Origin: Thalassomonas actiniarum
GTDB lineage: Bacteria; Pseudomonadota; Gammaproteobacteria; Enterobacterales; Alteromonadaceae
Assembly (NCBI RefSeq): GCF_000948975.2
Contig: NZ_CP059735.1
Coordinates: 1,364,001-1,428,000, forward strand
DNA: 64,000 bases
Direction of reading: 5' to 3'
Part shown: positions 63,345 to 64,000 of the stretch, one piece after another
How the letters are laid out: every line of letters begins with the position of its first letter
Position numbering within the stretch: position 1 is the first letter of the stretch
The notes under the pieces: model-generated
Told to the model about the DNA's origin: nothing
The model's database searches: none
Seen by the model: only the letters and a program-made list of their open reading frames with translations
Made by a program: the position numbers and the translations under genes

Positions 63345-64000
63345 TTAGTCCCGGATAATCCGGCGATCCCGGTCGAGCGTGAGCAGGTGATCGACCTTGC
63401 CGGGCAGGCTGGTCAGGCTGTGTTGGCTTAAACGTTGAAAATGCTGGATGAAGTGGGCTATCTCGGTATTTGTCATGATCTTATTGCTGGTTAAAGCACC
63501 GGCAAGCTTTTGCCTGAGTTTTTGTTCCTGCTCCAGGCGCCAGCGGTAAACACAGTCAAACGACGGTGCCTTTAGCATCAGCCATAAATCCATATAGCGG
63601 TATAACGGCTGGTAAAATTGTGCCAGCTGGTGATTGACAAACTTTCGCCATATGCCTTGGCGATCCTGCTCTTGTTCAAGTTGGTTTACTGGAAACCAAA
63701 GCTCATTTTCCTGTTGCGGGGGCGTTCCCCAGCACCAGCCTTCAAAAAGCACGACATCTATCTTTGCGGTTACTTTGGGCCAAAGCCTATGGGGCACAGG
63801 GTTGTCACTTGCCTTATCAAACTTTGGCAGGGAAAAGCCGGCATCCGCGTTTGCCAGTTTGTTTAGGGTGTCGCCGAGCAGAAGGATATCATGGGTGCCG
63901 GGAACACCGCGGCTGGCCAAAAGCGGATGTACCGACTTTGCCAGTTGTTGTCTTTGCATCTGATCCAGGTAAAAATCATCGAGGGAGCAAGTGATGCTAT
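63345..64000 (-). CDS. D-glycerate 3-kinase-like protein, N-terminus beyond the window
   Basis: The frame stays open past 63959 to the window edge; the upstream codons read SLDDFYLDQMQRQQLAKSVHPLLASRGVPGTHD, which continues the protein, so the ATG at 63957-63959 is internal. Conserved parts: SLDDFYL, RGVPGTHD, LPKFDKASD and VVLFEGWCWGTPP, typical of P-loop D-glycerate 3-kinase / YggC-like kinases. The Walker A region lies outside the window. It would phosphorylate glycerate to 3-phosphoglycerate. Confidence 0.85.
   Translation of the reverse strand, partial: SITCSLDDFYLDQMQRQQLAKSVHPLLASRGVPGTHDILLLGDTLNKLANADAGFSLPKFDKASDNPVPHRLWPKVTAKIDVVLFEGWCWGTPPQQENELWFPVNQLEQEQDRQGIWRKFVNHQLAQFYQPLYRYMDLWLMLKAPSFDCVYRWRLEQEQKLRQKLAGALTSNKIMTNTEIAHFIQHFQRLSQHSLTSLPGKVDHLLTLDRDRRIIRD

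Overview
The window reads as chromosome from a marine gammaproteobacterium of the order Alteromonadales, most likely Colwelliaceae (Thalassomonas or Colwellia-like). This placement is inferred from protein character and gene order; no database was consulted. The evidence is large TonB-dependent receptors, moderate GC with AT-rich intergenic DNA, and gene orders shared with E. coli (tolC / nudF-yqiB-cpdA-yqiA-parE, and ygiM / ygiF / glnE / hldE). I see no rRNA, tRNA, CRISPR array, prophage or intact insertion sequence.

Layout. 1-4.1 kb (minus): an orphan sensor histidine kinase followed by an acidic secreted protein, a TPR plus outer-membrane barrel protein and a truncated lipoprotein. 4.6-6.1 kb: a secreted trypsin with an Asp-rich pentapeptide repeat. 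7.1-16.0 kb: two TonB-dependent receptors flanking a DUF454 membrane protein, a small protein and a GH13 alpha-glucosidase, probably oligosaccharide uptake and hydrolysis. 16.4-16.8 kb: two overlapping small genes. 17.2-21.2 kb: cca (minus) and gspA-gspB. 21.4-26.4 kb (minus): leuABCD with a leader peptide and attenuator. 26.6-29.8 kb (minus): a Wzi-like capsule protein, a CDP-glycerol glycerophosphotransferase-like protein and a YgiM-like SH3 protein. 30.0-31.1 kb: ygiF-like triphosphatase.

31.2-37.8 kb (minus) is the most unusual block: two adjacent transcription units. One encodes a lipoprotein, a DUF350 membrane protein and a membrane-anchored polyamine aminopropyltransferase. The other encodes YjfI (DUF2170), a PspA/IM30 protein, YjfK (DUF2491), a small ribbon-helix-helix-like protein and a two-helix potassium channel. 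The same 13-bp palindrome occurs upstream of both units (three copies), which suggests one co-regulated envelope-stress / polyamine / ion-flux module inserted between ygiF and glnE.

37.9-44.0 kb: glnE, a TcpQ-like protein, lpxL and hldE. 44.1-50.2 kb: tolC and the nudF-yqiB-cpdA-yqiA-parE series. 50.3-54.1 kb: a cupin lipoprotein divergent from an arsenate-resistance cluster (arsR, GAPDH, arsJ, VOC protein). 54.2-57.4 kb: two overlapping GGDEF genes, the first with a degenerate active site. 57.6-64 kb: parC, a LacI-type regulator, an orphan glycine-betaine-type binding protein, a YebC-family protein and a truncated D-glycerate 3-kinase.

Several intergenic regions carry short hairpin repeats built around a conserved CGGA/TGGA loop, usually just downstream of a gene terminator. 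Together with a 64-bp tandem repeat after parC, they are the main non-coding features that ordinary annotation would not explain.
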